64,000 bases of DNA, taken from NCBI GenBank assembly GCA_019637155.1, contig JAHBWE010000008.1:310001-374000 (forward strand), written 5' to 3'. Shown here one piece after another: positions 34,918-44,265 of this stretch. This DNA is from Labilithrix sp. Lineage in GTDB: Bacteria > Myxococcota_A > Polyangia > Polyangiales > Polyangiaceae. Each line of letters begins with the position of its first letter. Position 1 is the first letter of the stretch. Below the pieces are notes generated by a model that saw nothing but the letters and a program-made list of their open reading frames with translations, ran no database searches and was not told the origin of the DNA. A program made the translations under genes and the position numbers.

Positions 34918-36756
34918 TCAATGCGAGTGCGCCTGGCCCGTGACGAGCTGCGCGACCATGTGGCGTGGGCCGTGGCGGACGAGCGAGACGGCGACGAGGA
35001 GCGCGAGCGCGGCGAGGCACACGATCTCCACCGCGCTCGCCGGCGCGCGCGCGGCGTCATGGAGGTGCTCGACCTGCGTCCGCGGGAGCGCGACGTTCAC
35101 CGCCCAGCCGATGAGGGTCGGCACCACCAGCATCGCGACGCCGAACCACGCCGCGAGCTTCCGGCCGTGGAGCGCGTCGAGGACGCCGAACGTCGTGAGG
35201 TTCAGCGCCGGGCCCGTCAGCAAGAACGCGATCGCCGCGCCCGGCGAGACGCCCTTGTGGAGCAGCACCGCCACGAGCGGCGTCGCGCCCGACGCGCAGA
35301 GGTACATCGGCAGACCCAGCGCCGCGAAGACGACGACCTCGAGGTGGGACGAGACGCGGCCCACCGTGTCCGCGTCGAGGAGCGGCTCCGCGAACGCCCC
35401 GAGCGCGAGGCCGATCATGATCCACGGCGACGTGTGGTCGACCGTGTCGCCGAGGCCGTAGCGGAGGCCCGCCCAGATCCGCGCCCGGAGCGCGCCGGTC
35501 GGCGGCAACGTCGCGATCGGCGGCGGCGCGTCCGCCTCCGCGTCGTCGCGGACGACGCGCGTGACGCCGTAGCCGACCGCGATCGCGGTCACGACCGCCG
35601 CGGCGCCGCGCACGAGCGCGAGCTGACCGCCGAGGAGCGACCACGACAAGAGCATCGTCGCGAGGCCGATCTCCGGGGCCGCGACGAGCAGCGTGAGCGC
35701 GGCGGCGCGGGGTGCGCCGCGCTCGCGCATCGCGCGATAGAGCGGGAGGACGCCGCACGAGCAGACCGGCAGGAGCGGCCCGACCACCACGCCGCGCAGC
35801 GACTGCGTGAAGGGGCCGCCCTTCGCGAGCCAGCCGACGAAGCTGCGCGGGAGGAACGCGTGGAGGAGCCCCGACGCCACGTACGAGACGAGGAGCGCCG
35901 GCGCGCTCTCGAGCGCGAGGGTGAGGAACGTCGCGCCCATCCCGATCTCGTGCGCGATGCGCTGCGCGGTCGGGTGGCTCTCCGTCACGACGACGAGGAG
36001 CGTGAGCCCGAGCACCGCGCCGACCGCGGGCGCGACCTGCACGTCGCGATGGAGGTGCGGGTCCGCGTCGGCGATCGACGCGCCGCGCGCGTGGTGATGG
36101 TGATGGCTCCACGCGACCGAGGGCGGCGCGTGATGGATCACGACGTGGAGGAGCGAGCCCGCGACGACCGCCTGCACGAACGAGAAGACGACGACGCCGG
36201 TGCCGTGCACGAGCTCGTCGCCGAAGCGCGAGCCCATCACCGTCGCCCCCGCCACGAGCGCGAGCGCGCCCACCGCCGCCCCGGCGGAGCGGAGGCGCGG
36301 GCGGACGAGCCACCAGATCGCGAGCCCCTCCGGCATGCGATGGAGGACGACCGCGAGACCGAGCAGCTCGCTGCCGTGCGCGTGCGCGCTCCCGTGCTCG
36401 TCGACGTGCTCGGCGAACGCGGAGCCGTCGAGGAACGCGTGCATCGCGATGCCGAGGAGCGCGAGGACGAGCGCGGGACGATGCTTCGCGGTGTCGCCGC
36501 CGTGGACGTGATCGTGATGCGGGTGGTTCTTCCGCTCGAGCAGCATCGGGCCGAAGAGCCCCGCCGCCGCCGCGGCGAACGCCCAGGGCCCGCACGTGAG
36601 GAGCGCCTCCGGCAGGATGTGGATGAGGGCGATGCCGCCGATCGTGACGATGACGAAGCCGTCGACGAGCGCGAGGACCCACGACCGCGCGCCCGCGAAG
36701 GTGACGATGAGCGGACCGAGCCCGAGCGCGACGATGCTGAGCAGCAGGAGCGACAC
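34918..36756 (-). CDS. Fusion of ZIP-type metal transporter and SO_0444-like permease
   Basis: The 612-residue protein starts at GTG before the first span. The N-terminal half (about 1-250) is ZIP-like: HAFLDGSAFAEHVDEHG and the VVLHRMPEGLAIW motif (HxxPEG) supply metal ligands, and cytosolic His-rich loops read NHPHHDHVHGG and SHHHHHARG. The C-terminal half carries the CSCGVLPLYRAMRERGAP and AAPEIGLATMLLS motifs of the SO_0444-type Cu/Zn efflux permeases (DUF318-like), with about eight spans. A Cys in CSCG probably binds metal. I know both halves as separate proteins; joining import-type and export-type folds in one chain is unusual. Confidence 0.85.
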   Translation of the reverse strand: MSLLLLSIVALGLGPLIVTFAGARSWVLALVDGFVIVTIGGIALIHILPEALLTCGPWAFAAAAAGLFGPMLLERKNHPHHDHVHGGDTAKHRPALVLALLGIAMHAFLDGSAFAEHVDEHGSAHAHGSELLGLAVVLHRMPEGLAIWWLVRPRLRSAGAAVGALALVAGATVMGSRFGDELVHGTGVVVFSFVQAVVAGSLLHVVIHHAPPSVAWSHHHHHARGASIADADPHLHRDVQVAPAVGAVLGLTLLVVVTESHPTAQRIAHEIGMGATFLTLALESAPALLVSYVASGLLHAFLPRSFVGWLAKGGPFTQSLRGVVVGPLLPVCSCGVLPLYRAMRERGAPRAAALTLLVAAPEIGLATMLLSWSLLGGQLALVRGAAAVVTAIAVGYGVTRVVRDDAEADAPPPIATLPPTGALRARIWAGLRYGLGDTVDHTSPWIMIGLALGAFAEPLLDADTVGRVSSHLEVVVFAALGLPMYLCASGATPLVAVLLHKGVSPGAAIAFLLTGPALNLTTFGVLDALHGRKLAAWFGVAMLVVPTLIGWAVNVALPRTQVEHLHDAARAPASAVEIVCLAALALLVAVSLVRHGPRHMVAQLVTGQAHSH

Positions 36757-36825
36757 GCGAGGCCGCGCAGCGTAGCGCAGCTGCCTGTGATGCCGCGACG
36801 TCCGTGTTTCGGCTAACCTCGTAGC

Positions 36826-37356
36826 GTGCGCACGACGCTCGTCCCCGCCCTCCTCGTCATTGCCGCGTGCAGCGAGCCACCGCCGCCCAAGTCGCCGTCG
36901 AAGAACAGCGGTGAGGTGCCGGCGAACTCGCTCGACGAAGCGCAGCTCCACGGCACCGCCGCGAAGGAAGAGCCGCCGCCGAACGACCCGAGCCAGCCGC
37001 TCACGACGAAGGTCGGCGAGGCCCCGATCGATCCCGACGCGCTCGCGGCGGGCTCGGCGACGACCACGACCACGAGCAGCGCGCCGAGCAAGCCCGCCGG
37101 CAAGCCTGGCAAGCCGGAGCCCGCGAGCAAAGGCGCGGTCTCGAAGGCCGAGTGCGACAAGGCGTTCGACAAGTACCTGCAGCTCGAGATGGCGCAGAAC
37201 CCGCAGCTCAAAGACCTGCCGCCGGAGGTCCTCGAGCAAGTGAAGGAGCAGGGGCGCCAGAAACACGGCGAAGCCCCCTGCACCGCGACCCGTGCACAAT
37301 ACAACTGCGCGATGGCCGCCGGCTCGACCGCCGCCTGGCAGAAGTGCATGAAGTAG
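36826..37356 (+). CDS. Small Pro-rich lipoprotein
   Basis: The 176-residue precursor starts at GTG. The lipobox is VIAAC. A Pro/Lys/Thr/Ser-rich disordered region of about 90 residues is followed by a helical domain with three Cys (AECDKAFDKYLQLEM, EAPCTATRAQYNCAMA, QKCMK). The pattern of short Cys-containing helical domains at the end of a disordered tether is common among lipoproteins here. It is divergent from the transporter fusion, with a gap of about 70 nt. Confidence 0.78.
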   Translation: MRTTLVPALLVIAACSEPPPPKSPSKNSGEVPANSLDEAQLHGTAAKEEPPPNDPSQPLTTKVGEAPIDPDALAAGSATTTTTSSAPSKPAGKPGKPEPASKGAVSKAECDKAFDKYLQLEMAQNPQLKDLPPEVLEQVKEQGRQKHGEAPCTATRAQYNCAMAAGSTAAWQKCMK

Positions 37357-37432
37357 CGCTCCGTCCTCCGCGAAAACAGAGCGTTGTCTACCTTGACAGA
37401 GGGTCCGCTAAAGCGGATGCTCTTCGGACCTC

Positions 37433-38170
37433 GTGAAGTCGGTCCGCGAGAGCAGCACCCGCAAGAAGAAGGAAGAGCGCCCGGACGAGGTCACGTCCGA
37501 GCGCCGCATCCCCGCGTCGACGGGCGGATCGCCGCTGAAGGAGCCGCTCGTTAAGGAGGAGTGGGCGTACCCGACGGCCGAAGGCGGCGACGTCGCCGAC
37601 CTCGCGCCGGTCGTCGGCGGCAACCTGCGGCGCCTCCGCATCCGCCGCGGCCTCTCGCTCGAGAAGCTCGCGCAGCGCTCCGGCGTGAGCCGCGCGATGC
37701 TGGGACAGATCGAGCTCGGCCAGAGCGCGCCCACGATCAACGTCCTCTGGAAGATCGCGCGGGCGCTCGACGTCACCTTCGCGACGCTCATCCAGGCGCG
37801 GGAGGCCGGCGGCACCACCGTCCTCAAGAAGGCCGCCGCCAAGGTGCTCACCAGCCACGGCGGCCACTTCAGCTCGCGCGCGCTCTTCCCGTTCGACGGG
37901 CCGCGGCGCGCCGAGTTCTACGAGCTGCGGCTCTCTGCCGGAGCGACCGAAGCGGCCGACGCGCACGCGCCCGGCACGGTGGAGAACCTCGTCGTCGTGG
38001 AGGGCCAGCTCGAGCTGCTCGTCGAGCGCCCCGGCCACGCGGAGACGCACCGCCTCGACGCCGGCGACGCGATCGTCTTCGAGGCCGACTGCCCTCACTC
38101 GTACATCAGCGTTGGCGGACGCGACTGCCTCATGTATCTCGTCATGACGTACGCCGAGCAGACGGACTGA
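37433..38170 (+). CDS. XRE-family regulator with C-terminal cupin
   Basis: The 245-residue product starts at GTG. The N-terminal 60 residues are a charged tail. The HTH_3 domain runs through LRRLRIRRGLSLEKLAQRSG and VSRAMLGQIELGQSAPTINV, and the C-terminal cupin-2 beta barrel (VENLVVVEGQLELLVERPG, DAGDAIVFEADCPHSYISV) probably binds a small ligand. Such proteins often repress genes for amino-acid or polyamine use, but the target here is unknown. The next small gene follows after 39 nt. Confidence 0.9.
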   Translation: MKSVRESSTRKKKEERPDEVTSERRIPASTGGSPLKEPLVKEEWAYPTAEGGDVADLAPVVGGNLRRLRIRRGLSLEKLAQRSGVSRAMLGQIELGQSAPTINVLWKIARALDVTFATLIQAREAGGTTVLKKAAAKVLTSHGGHFSSRALFPFDGPRRAEFYELRLSAGATEAADAHAPGTVENLVVVEGQLELLVERPGHAETHRLDAGDAIVFEADCPHSYISVGGRDCLMYLVMTYAEQTD

Positions 38171-38209
38171 GCCGAGCGCGTAGGACTGCCGAGGGAGGAG
38201 GGCCGCGTG

Positions 38210-38512
38210 ATGACGTCTTTCGCCGAGAGGATCCGAAGCGAGCTCTCCGACTACAAGCTCGAGAAGGACGTCCTCGTGCACATCGACGAGTGGCTGAAGG
38301 CCGACAAGGACTTCAACACGTGGTTCCTCGTCACGACGAAGCGCGCCCTCGCCGACGACGAGCTCATGGCGCTCCTCGACGGGTACCGCGAGTCGCAGGA
38401 GATCATCGAAGCGGCGTGGGCCGACTTCGCCGACCGGCGCGACGACACGATGCTGCGCGAGGCGATCACGCAGTCGATCCACCGGATGAAGCTGCTCCAG
38501 AACGACCTGTGA
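38210..38512 (+). CDS. Small soluble helical protein
   Basis: The 100-residue product starts at the ATG next to a GTG (38207) and behind a GGAGGAGG-type site. It is helical and acidic (LEKDVLVHIDEWLKADKDFN, DELMALLDGYRESQEIIE). No motif was recognised. It follows the XRE-cupin gene on the same strand and may be co-transcribed with it. Confidence 0.75.
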   Translation: MTSFAERIRSELSDYKLEKDVLVHIDEWLKADKDFNTWFLVTTKRALADDELMALLDGYRESQEIIEAAWADFADRRDDTMLREAITQSIHRMKLLQNDL

Positions 38513-38516
38513 TCGC

Positions 38517-38621
38517 GTGACGACCTACGAAGCGCTCCGTGTCATCGCGACGACGAGCTGCCCGCAGTGCCGCGCGATGGTCGCGCTCGTCTTCGACGCG
38601 CGGACGATCCGGCCGGCGTGA
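38517..38621 (+). CDS. Possible 34-residue protein with CxxC
   Basis: A short GTG-initiated frame follows the previous gene by 4 nt and ends 6 nt before the convergent peptidase stop. It contains TTSCPQCRAMV, a CxxC that could bind zinc or be redox active. It is too short for statistics, but the spacing and codon use fit coding. It may equally be a chance frame. Confidence 0.3.
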   Translation: MTTYEALRVIATTSCPQCRAMVALVFDARTIRPA

Positions 38622-38627
38622 GCGCGC

Positions 38628-40661
38628 TCAGCTCGCGACGCCGAGGCGGCGGAGGAGCGCGTTCACGTCGGGATCGCGGCCGAGGAAGGAGCGGTAGAGC
38701 GCGGCCGGGTCCTCGGTGTCGCCGCGCGCGAGGATCGACTTGCGGAACGCGTCGCCGACCTCGCGGCTCAGGATGCCGGCCTCGCGGAAGCGGCCGAACG
38801 CGTCGGCCTCGAGGACCTCGGACCACTGGTACGAGTAGTAGCCCGCGGCGTAGCCGTACGCGGCGCCGAAGAGGTGCGAGAAGCTCGCGAGCATCGCGTA
38901 CTCCGCGGGGAGCGGCACCGGCGAGAACTTCGCGAACACGTCGCGCGCGTAGGTCATCACGTCGCCGTGCTTCGCCGCGTCGTACTCGGTGTGGAGGAGC
39001 AGGTCGACGGTCGAGAACCCGAGCTGGCGCACGAGCGCGTTCGCGGCGCGGTACGTGCGCGCGCGCAGCATGCGGTCCTTCACGTCGTCGGGGATCGGCG
39101 CGCCGGTCTCGTGGTGGCGCGCGAAGCGATCGAGCGCGTCACGCTCCCACGTCCAGTTCTCCATGATCATCGACGGGAGCTCGACGAAGTCGGAGACGAC
39201 GCGCGTGCCGGCCATCGAGCGGATCGCGACCTCGGAGAGGAGGTGATGCATCATGTGGCCGAACTCGTGGAACAGCGTCTCGACCTCGCGGTGGTTGAGG
39301 AGCGCCTGCTGCCCCGGCTTCCGCGGCGGCGTCACGTTGCACACGATGACGGCGACGTTCTCGCGCTCGTCCTTCGTGCCGGGAAGGCGATCGATGACGC
39401 CGCCCATCCACGCGCCGTCGCGCTTCGTCTCGCGCGGGAAGAGATCGAGGTAGAACGCGCCGAGGCGGCGGCCGTCGTGATCGAGCACCGCCCACGCGGT
39501 CGCGTCCTCGTGCCAGACCGGGGCCGCCGTATCGCGAGCGATCTTCACGCCGTAGATCTGCTCCGCGATCTCGAAGAGGCCGGCGAGGAGGCGATCGAGC
39601 GGGTGGTACGGCCGCAGCGTCTCTTCGTCGAACGCGTAGAGCGCGCGGCGCTGCTTCTCCGCCCAGTAGGCGACGTCCCACGGCGCGAGCGGCTCCTTCT
39701 GCCCTCCTTCGCGCGCGAACTTGGCGAGCTCCTCGTTCTCGCGCGCGAAGGCCGGCGCGAGCTTGTCCTTCAGCATCGTCACGAACGCGAGCGCGTCTTT
39801 CCCCGTTTTCGCCATTCGGTCGTCGATCGCGAGATCGGCGAAATGGGCGAACCCGAGGAGGCGCGCCTTCTCGTGCCGGAGCGCGAGCACCTGGCGGATG
39901 ACGGGGCGGTTGTCCCACTGCCCCGACGAGGCCCGCGTCACGTTCGCGCGGTAGAGCGCCTCGCGCAGCGCGCGGTCGTCGGCGAACGAGAGGACCGGCC
40001 CGTACGACGGCGCCTGGAGCGTGAAGCGCCACCCGCTCTTCCCCTTGTCCTTCGCCGACGCGGCCGCGGCCTCGACCGCGCCCTCGGGCAACCCGGAGAG
40101 CTTCTTCTCGTCCGTGACGATCACCTCGAACGCCGCCGTCGCGTCGACGACGTTCTGCGCGAACTTGAGCGTCTGCTCCGAGAGCGCGACGTCAATCTCC
40201 GCGAGGCGCGCCTTCCCCGCCTCGTCGAGCTCGGCGCCGTTGCGGCGGAAGTCGGCGAGCGTCTTTTTGAGGAAGCGCGCGCGGCCGGGATCGTACTTCG
40301 ACGGCTCGTCGGTCGCGGCGAGGTCGCGCATCGCGCGGTAGAGCGGCTCGGAGAGCATGATCTTGCTCCCGAACGCGCTGACCTTGGGGAGGATCTTGTT
40401 GTAGGCCGCGCGCATCTCGGGCGTGCCGTCGACGGCCTCGAGGTGGCTCGCGACGTTCATCGCGTAGTCGAGGTCGCTCGTGGCGAGGTCGAGCGCGCCG
40501 AGCGTCGCGTCGTAGGTGCGCGGCGCGTCATGGATCGCGTCGAGCCGCGCCTGCGCGCGCGCGAGCAGCTCGTCGACCGCCGACTCGACGTGCTCCGCGC
40601 GAACCTCGTGCCAGGGAACGGGAACGTGAATGCTCGCCAGCGGATTCGACGTGTGCGCCAT
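38628..40661 (-). CDS. M3 family oligopeptidase (PrlC/Dcp-like)
   Basis: The 677-residue enzyme starts at the ATG of MAHTSNPLASI; an earlier in-frame ATG at 40724 adds an unlikely 21 residues. The zinc site is ETLFHEFGHMMHH with the HExxH and a downstream Glu in the M3 pattern, and the substrate-binding end contains YGYAAGYYSYQWSEVLEADAF. It is a cytosolic zinc metallopeptidase that cuts short peptides. The long convergent gap arrangement (stop 6 nt from the small frame) suggests its own transcript. Confidence 0.95.
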   Translation of the reverse strand: MAHTSNPLASIHVPVPWHEVRAEHVESAVDELLARAQARLDAIHDAPRTYDATLGALDLATSDLDYAMNVASHLEAVDGTPEMRAAYNKILPKVSAFGSKIMLSEPLYRAMRDLAATDEPSKYDPGRARFLKKTLADFRRNGAELDEAGKARLAEIDVALSEQTLKFAQNVVDATAAFEVIVTDEKKLSGLPEGAVEAAAASAKDKGKSGWRFTLQAPSYGPVLSFADDRALREALYRANVTRASSGQWDNRPVIRQVLALRHEKARLLGFAHFADLAIDDRMAKTGKDALAFVTMLKDKLAPAFARENEELAKFAREGGQKEPLAPWDVAYWAEKQRRALYAFDEETLRPYHPLDRLLAGLFEIAEQIYGVKIARDTAAPVWHEDATAWAVLDHDGRRLGAFYLDLFPRETKRDGAWMGGVIDRLPGTKDERENVAVIVCNVTPPRKPGQQALLNHREVETLFHEFGHMMHHLLSEVAIRSMAGTRVVSDFVELPSMIMENWTWERDALDRFARHHETGAPIPDDVKDRMLRARTYRAANALVRQLGFSTVDLLLHTEYDAAKHGDVMTYARDVFAKFSPVPLPAEYAMLASFSHLFGAAYGYAAGYYSYQWSEVLEADAFGRFREAGILSREVGDAFRKSILARGDTEDPAALYRSFLGRDPDVNALLRRLGVAS

Positions 40662-40807
40662 TGAGCTACCAACATAGCCTGTGCTTGTGCGTTTGGCAGA
40701 GGCGGGTACGCTGGACCATGCCATCGGTCACGGCACAGGTCGTGAATCCGGCGCAGAAAGAGGATTGAGTCTTGAATTTCCGCCGTGGTCGAGCCGCTGC
40801 CGAACGC

Positions 40808-41152
40808 ATGACCGAGCGTCGCCGACGCGAAGACGAGGCACCGCGCCTCGCTGCCGTCGCACCGGATCTTGCTTCGCTGAAGCTCGAGATCAACGAAACG
40901 CGCGGGGGGGTTGGCATTCCGGACGCTGCACACATCAAGCGCGTGGTCGTCGAGCACGCGCCCGCTCTCTTCTTGATCCCGTGCGGCGAGAGCTCCTGCC
41001 GCGAAGGCGAGCACGACATCACGCGCGCGGTGCTCCGTGGGATCGAGCAAAAAATGACGACTTACGAGGGCGACGACCCGTGCTCCGGCCAGACCGGCAG
41101 CGCGCCTTGCACGCGCACCCTCATGTTCGTTGCGCACGCGACATATAAGTAA
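40808..41152 (+). CDS. Small conserved-looking protein with paired Cys
   Basis: From the ATG the product has 114 residues; a TTG at 40772 would add twelve. It has IPCGESSCREG and a later DDPCSGQTGSAPCTRT pair, an alternating beta/alpha pattern (LASLKLEINETRGG, IKRVVVEHAPALFLI) and no signal peptide. The two Cys pairs could bind zinc. I do not recognise a named family. It is followed by a strong hairpin at 41207. Confidence 0.72.
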   Translation: MTERRRREDEAPRLAAVAPDLASLKLEINETRGGVGIPDAAHIKRVVVEHAPALFLIPCGESSCREGEHDITRAVLRGIEQKMTTYEGDDPCSGQTGSAPCTRTLMFVAHATYK

Positions 41153-41206
41153 CGTTGCCAAACCAATAAACCGCGCCCACGTTCGTCTATAGCCGACCGA
41201 GGAATG

Positions 41207-41229
41207 GGGGACGCCGCGTCGGCGTCTCC
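41207..41229 (+). terminator. Strong hairpin upstream of the MoxR operon
   Basis: A 10-bp stem (GGGGACGCCG pairing with CGGCGTCTCC, one G-T pair) with a CGT loop lies 54 nt after the small gene and 30 nt before the MoxR start. It is probably a terminator, or an attenuator in the operon leader. Confidence 0.55.
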
Positions 41230-41259
41230 CTATTCGGAGGAGGCAACGAACGCGGCAAG

Positions 41260-42717
41260 ATGACCTTCGCGGTACCCTTCATCAACCCACATCCGGCTCC
41301 TGGTGAAATGCAGTTCGATCCGCGGGAGGCCGGACGCGTGGTCGCCAGCGTCCTCCTCGCCGCACCTGTCACGCCGCAGCTCGTCAAACAAGCCAACGAC
41401 GCGCTCGTCCGCCTCCAGCTCGCGCCGCTGAGCGAGCGCGACTCGGTCGTCTCCACCCCCGAGGAGCTCGCCGGCCTCATCCCTCCGCACCTGCGCGACG
41501 CGCTCGCCGATCTCTGTCTCGAGATCGCCGGGAACGATCAGGTCCGTCGCCGTGTCGCACTCGCCTATGTGCACCTCTGGGGCCGCCAGCACTCGAACCA
41601 GCACGCCAGCGAGCACCCCCGCGCGGCACACCTGGGTGAGAAGGTGGCGCGGGCCGTGATTGGGCAGCTCCCGCAGCACCAGAACGGCGGGCACATCGCC
41701 CCCGACGCGGAGCGGCCGGTGCAGGAGAGCGCGTACCGCGGGCGCGGCCCCGACGGTCGCCCCCGCAGCGCGCCGCCCCCGCTCCCGGTCGATCCGCTCC
41801 GCGTTCGCGTGCAGCGCATCGCGAAGGAGATGGACGCCGTCATCCACGCGATCGACCGCGTCGTCATCGGCAAGCGCGACGTCGTCGCGCGCGTGCTCGT
41901 CGCGATGGCGGCGCGCGGTCACGTGCTCTTCGTCGACATCCCCGGCGTCGGCAAGACGCTCCTGTGCAAGACGATCGCGAGCGCGCTCGGCATCGGCTAC
42001 GGCCGCGTGCAGCTCACGCCCGACCTGATGCCGATGGACGTGACCGGATCGACGACCTACGACCCGCAGGCGGCGAAGTTCCACTTCCGCCCCGGCCCCG
42101 TCTTCACGAACATCCTCCTCGCCGACGAGATCAACCGCGCGACGCCGAAGACGCAGTCCGCGCTCCTCGAGGTGATGGAGGAGCGCACCGTCACGATCGA
42201 CGGGACGACGCACAAGATGGCGGACCCGTTCCAGGTCCTCGCGACGATGAACCCGTTCGATCACGACGGCACGTACCCGCTCCCCGCCGCGCAGATCGAC
42301 CGCTTCATGAGCCTCCTCGAGCTCGGCGTGCCCTCGATCGACGACGAGATCCGCGTCCTCGACACGCACCTCGCCGAGTCGCACGGCGCCGCGCCGATCG
42401 CCCCGGTCGTCACGAGCGAGACCTTCGTCGAGTGGCAGCGCACGGTCCCGCAGATCCACGCGTCGCCCGACGTGAAGCGCGCGGCGGTCCTCTACATCGA
42501 CGCGCTCCGCAAGACCGTGCCGAGCGGCAACTCGGTCAGCCCGCGCGCCACGATCGCGTGGATGCGCTGCGCGCAGGCCCGCGCGATGCTCGCGGGCCGC
42601 GAGTTCGTCACGGTGGAAGACCTCCTCGACGTCGCGCCGGAGGTCCTCCGTCATCGCCTGTGGATCTCGCCCCCCGAGATCCGCGATCGCCTCCGCGCGC
42701 TCTCCACGCCTCGCTGA
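41260..42717 (+). CDS. MoxR-type AAA+ ATPase
   Basis: The 485-residue ATPase begins with about 180 residues of helical region not typical of MoxR. The AAA+ core has Walker A IPGVGKTL, Walker B LLADEINRATPK, sensor 1 LATMNPFDHDGTYPL and an Arg-finger region (QIDRFMSLLELG). MoxR proteins are chaperones that load cofactors or metals, usually acting with von Willebrand or DUF58 proteins encoded next to them. That is the arrangement here: DUF58 and TgpA-like genes follow after 9 nt and by ATGA overlap. The N-terminal extension probably contacts these partners. Confidence 0.95.
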   Translation: MTFAVPFINPHPAPGEMQFDPREAGRVVASVLLAAPVTPQLVKQANDALVRLQLAPLSERDSVVSTPEELAGLIPPHLRDALADLCLEIAGNDQVRRRVALAYVHLWGRQHSNQHASEHPRAAHLGEKVARAVIGQLPQHQNGGHIAPDAERPVQESAYRGRGPDGRPRSAPPPLPVDPLRVRVQRIAKEMDAVIHAIDRVVIGKRDVVARVLVAMAARGHVLFVDIPGVGKTLLCKTIASALGIGYGRVQLTPDLMPMDVTGSTTYDPQAAKFHFRPGPVFTNILLADEINRATPKTQSALLEVMEERTVTIDGTTHKMADPFQVLATMNPFDHDGTYPLPAAQIDRFMSLLELGVPSIDDEIRVLDTHLAESHGAAPIAPVVTSETFVEWQRTVPQIHASPDVKRAAVLYIDALRKTVPSGNSVSPRATIAWMRCAQARAMLAGREFVTVEDLLDVAPEVLRHRLWISPPEIRDRLRALSTPR

Positions 42718-42726
42718 AGTACCACC

Positions 42727-44265
42727 ATGGCCAAGCGCACCTTCCGCATCGCCTCTCTGTTCGTGCCGCAGATGCTGGCATGGATCGTCGCGCTCAACGC
42801 TCCGCACCGTGACGAGCTCACGCGCGCGGTCTCGCTCGCGCTCGGCCCGATCTGGATGGCGATGGCGGGCGCGCTCCTCCTCCGCACGATCGCGCTCGTC
42901 GTCGCGCAGCGGAAGGACCCCGACGCCGCGCGGATCGACGTCGCCGAGCGGGTGGACGTCCTCACGTCGTCGGGGGCCGCGCTCGCGTGGTTCTCGTCGT
43001 TCGCGGTCATGGGCGCGGTCTCGATCGGCTGGGCGAGCCTCGGCGTCATCGGCGTGCTCGGGACCGGCGTGCTCGACCTCGTCGTCCTCTACGCGCTCGC
43101 CGTCCTCGGCAACGGCGATCCGATCCGCGGCGGCGTCGTCACGCGCAAGCTCACGCCCGAGAGCGTGACGGAGGGCGACGACGTCATCGAGGAGATCGCG
43201 TTCAGCGACGTCCGCATCCCGATCGGCTACCGCCTCTTCGTCACCGGTCGCGTCGGTCCGCGCTGGGCGACGTCTCGTCACGTCCTCGAGGCGACCGACT
43301 CCGAGTCGGACGTCGTCCTCGAGAGCGAGGTCGGCCCCGCCGTGCGCGGCGAGCACGACGCGGAGCCGCTCGAGGTCTGGCTCGAGGACACGTTCGGCCT
43401 CTGCCGCTCCGCGATCGGCCACGTCGCGCCGGCGCGCGTCACCGTGCTCCCGAAGGTGCGCAGCGTCGACAAGAAGCAAGCCCTCCTCGGCGAGGGCCTC
43501 GGCGCGCGCGTCGCGAAGCCGAAGAAGCGCCTCCCGACCGAGGGCAACATGGACCTCCGCGAGTACCGCCAGGGCGACGACGTGCGCCGCATCCACTGGC
43601 AGCGCTCGCTCGCGACCGGTCAGGTCGTCGTGCGCGTGCCGGACGAGATCCCGCCCGATCGCCCGAAGGTCCGCCTCGTCCTCGACACGTATTTCCCCGA
43701 CGCGTTCGCGCTCTCGTGCGACGCGCCGGCCGAGACGCTCGACGCGCTCGTCGCGGTGTGGCTCGGCGTGGCGCGCGCGCTGGTCGAGAAGGGCGTCCGC
43801 GTGACGCTCGTCACCGCCGCGCACCAGAACGGCCAGGTGATCCCGAAGCGCCTCGAGATGACGCGCCGGTCCGCCGCGCAGGCGCAGGCCCTCGGCGCGC
43901 ACGTGACGTGGCAGGGCGCGATCCAGACGCACGAGCTCTTCACCGACGAGGCTACGTTCGTCGTCTCGCACGGCGTGCACTGCTTCCCGCCGAACGATCC
44001 GAAGTTCAAGTGGATCGTCGTCGTCCCCGGCGAGGTCACCGTTCCGATGTGGACGCTCCCGCCGGCGGGGCGCGCGCCCTTCCCGCTCGGTCACCCCGAG
44101 AACCGCTGGTCGCATCGCACCGAGGAGGTGCGGAAGATCGCGATCGCGCGGATGGACCACGAGCGCGCGATGCGGGCGATGCACACGAACGTCGCGCCGC
44201 CGCCGCCAGGCAGCTTCATCGCCGTCCCGGCCGGCGACGAGATCCGACTGGAGGCGGTGCGATGA
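42727..44265 (+). CDS. DUF58 membrane protein
   Basis: The 512-residue product has two to three N-terminal membrane spans (residues 10-130) and then a cytosolic or periplasmic beta-rich domain containing the DUF58 signature NMDLREYRQGDDVRRIHW near residue 285. DUF58 proteins carry a von Willebrand-like fold and work with MoxR ATPases, in several bacteria in cell-envelope building. A long tail after the domain ends in helix. The stop overlaps the next ATG (ATGA). The start lies 9 nt after the MoxR stop. Confidence 0.93.
   Translation: MAKRTFRIASLFVPQMLAWIVALNAPHRDELTRAVSLALGPIWMAMAGALLLRTIALVVAQRKDPDAARIDVAERVDVLTSSGAALAWFSSFAVMGAVSIGWASLGVIGVLGTGVLDLVVLYALAVLGNGDPIRGGVVTRKLTPESVTEGDDVIEEIAFSDVRIPIGYRLFVTGRVGPRWATSRHVLEATDSESDVVLESEVGPAVRGEHDAEPLEVWLEDTFGLCRSAIGHVAPARVTVLPKVRSVDKKQALLGEGLGARVAKPKKRLPTEGNMDLREYRQGDDVRRIHWQRSLATGQVVVRVPDEIPPDRPKVRLVLDTYFPDAFALSCDAPAETLDALVAVWLGVARALVEKGVRVTLVTAAHQNGQVIPKRLEMTRRSAAQAQALGAHVTWQGAIQTHELFTDEATFVVSHGVHCFPPNDPKFKWIVVVPGEVTVPMWTLPPAGRAPFPLGHPENRWSHRTEEVRKIAIARMDHERAMRAMHTNVAPPPPGSFIAVPAGDEIRLEAVR

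Noticed and set aside
37388..38482. Minus-strand open frame opposite the XRE-cupin gene
   Set aside because: Arg/Glu-rich shadow of a gene with clear HTH and cupin motifs.
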